This document shows, piece by piece, positions 6,447 through 6,744 of a DNA stretch of 6,744 nucleotides. Source of the stretch: Pseudomonadota bacterium (GTDB taxonomy: Bacteria; Desulfobacterota; Anaeroferrophillalia; Anaeroferrophillales; Tharpellaceae); contig WFRT01000087.1 of the NCBI GenBank assembly GCA_015486445.1, forward strand, positions 1 through 6,744, in the 5' to 3' direction. The notes below the pieces were generated by a model. It searched no databases. It worked only from the letters and a program-made list of their open reading frames with translations, and was not told where the DNA came from. Numbering within the stretch: the first letter of the stretch is position 1; each line of letters opens with the position of its first letter. Made by a program: the position numbers and the translations under genes.

Positions 6447-6687
6447 TAAATTTTATCTCCCCTCTTTCAGGAGGGGAGGAGGGGGCGGGGGTGGTTTTTC
6501 TGAGCGGTTTCGGAAAGATTTCGTCGTTTTTCCCAGCGAGCGGGAGCCCATAAGCATTGCAATTGTCTGAGCGTAAGCGAGTTTTGCAATGCGGGCGAAG
6601 CGAGTGCGTGGAAAAACAGAAATCTTAACGCTTAGCGAAGAAAAGCCGCGCCCGACCCCGGATTTGGCTGAATAGTTACAACAGGTA
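6426..6687. mobile_element. MITE-like palindromic element (boundaries approximate)
   Basis: About 260 noncoding nt with terminal inverted repeats: GTTGTAACTATTCAGC at 6431-6446 continued by TAAAT, against the inverse ending at 6682, 21 nt with one mismatch. Inner inverted pairs are 6482-6500 with 6641-6659 (about 15 of 19), AAGATTTC (6515-6522) with GAAATCTT (6619-6626), GTTTTTCC (6526-6533) with GGAAAAAC (6610-6617), and GCATTGCAA (6554-6562) with TTGCAATGC (6584-6592). A separate hairpin, CTCCCCTC/GAGGGGAG, lies at 6457-6478. Several AGCGAG or AGCGAAG motifs repeat inside. There is no ORF of note. Exact ends and target-site duplication cannot be set because the flanks are themselves repeated. 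Confidence 0.55.
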
Positions 6688-6744
6688 AAAAGGATACAGC
6701 CTCATGGAAAATTGTCCCTGTGGGTCCGGCCGCGCTTTTTGTGA
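6667..6744. repeat. Right arm of perfect 78-nt inverted repeat, cut by window edge
   Basis: It is the exact reverse complement of 6369-6446. It reproduces the ychJ leader, ribosome binding site and first codons in the opposite orientation and stops only because the window stops. It may be a true duplicate or an assembly fold-back. Confidence 0.95.
6704..6744 (+). CDS. Second ychJ-like 5' end, partial at window edge
   Basis: ATG at 6704 opens a frame reading [13 protein letters not shown], identical at nucleotide level to the start of the minus-strand ychJ copy, including the AAGGA ribosome binding site. Only 13 codons are visible. If real, the two copies diverge from a shared palindromic spacer. 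If the join is an artefact, this is the same gene read twice. The sequence alone cannot decide. Confidence 0.45.
   Translation, partial: MENCPCGSGRAFC

Overview
This GC-rich bacterial window reads like an anaerobe, most likely of the Desulfobacterota (former Deltaproteobacteria). The clues are a HesB/IscA-type selenoprotein, a DUF362 protein with a two-cluster ferredoxin tail, and a flavodoxin/ferredoxin redox gene group. The taxonomic call is inference. No rRNA, tRNA, CRISPR array or transposase gene was seen.

Layout. From right to left on the minus strand, positions 5261 to 1 carry galE (UDP-glucose 4-epimerase), a flavodoxin-family protein, a DUF362/4Fe-4S protein that overlaps the flavodoxin gene by 8 nt, a metallo-beta-lactamase (MBL) fold hydrolase, and an AarF/UbiB-family atypical kinase cut by the left edge. 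Flavodoxin, DUF362 and MBL are packed as an operon. galE lies 78 nt upstream of them. The UbiB-type gene follows after 158 nt and may have its own promoter.

Divergent to galE, on the plus strand at 5519-5845, is a small HesB/IscA-family protein whose reading frame is interrupted by one TGA at 5615-5617. That TGA stands exactly where the family has its first cluster-ligand cysteine (GG-C-GGPS), and a perfect 7-bp hairpin with a GGTC loop follows it. This is the signature of a bacterial selenocysteine codon plus SECIS element, so the gene encodes a 108-residue selenoprotein, not a pseudogene or a 69-residue ORF. It has a near-consensus sigma70 promoter (TTGACA-17-TATGAT) and a strong bidirectional terminator, shared with the convergent ychJ-like gene at 5921-6409.

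The galE/selenoprotein intergenic region contains a near-perfect 33-nt palindrome and an operator-like inverted repeat over the likely transcription start. The right end (about 6426-6687) is a MITE-like imperfect palindromic element. Its outer flanks, including the first 13 codons of ychJ, are repeated perfectly in inverted orientation up to the window edge. This is either a real inverted duplication or an assembly/chimera fold-back.

How the genes work together: the minus-strand group supplies an FMN redox protein, a two-cluster ferredoxin-type protein and a metallohydrolase that could form one redox module, though no substrate can be named. The selenoprotein is probably an Fe-S cluster carrier. 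galE is ordinary sugar-nucleotide metabolism.
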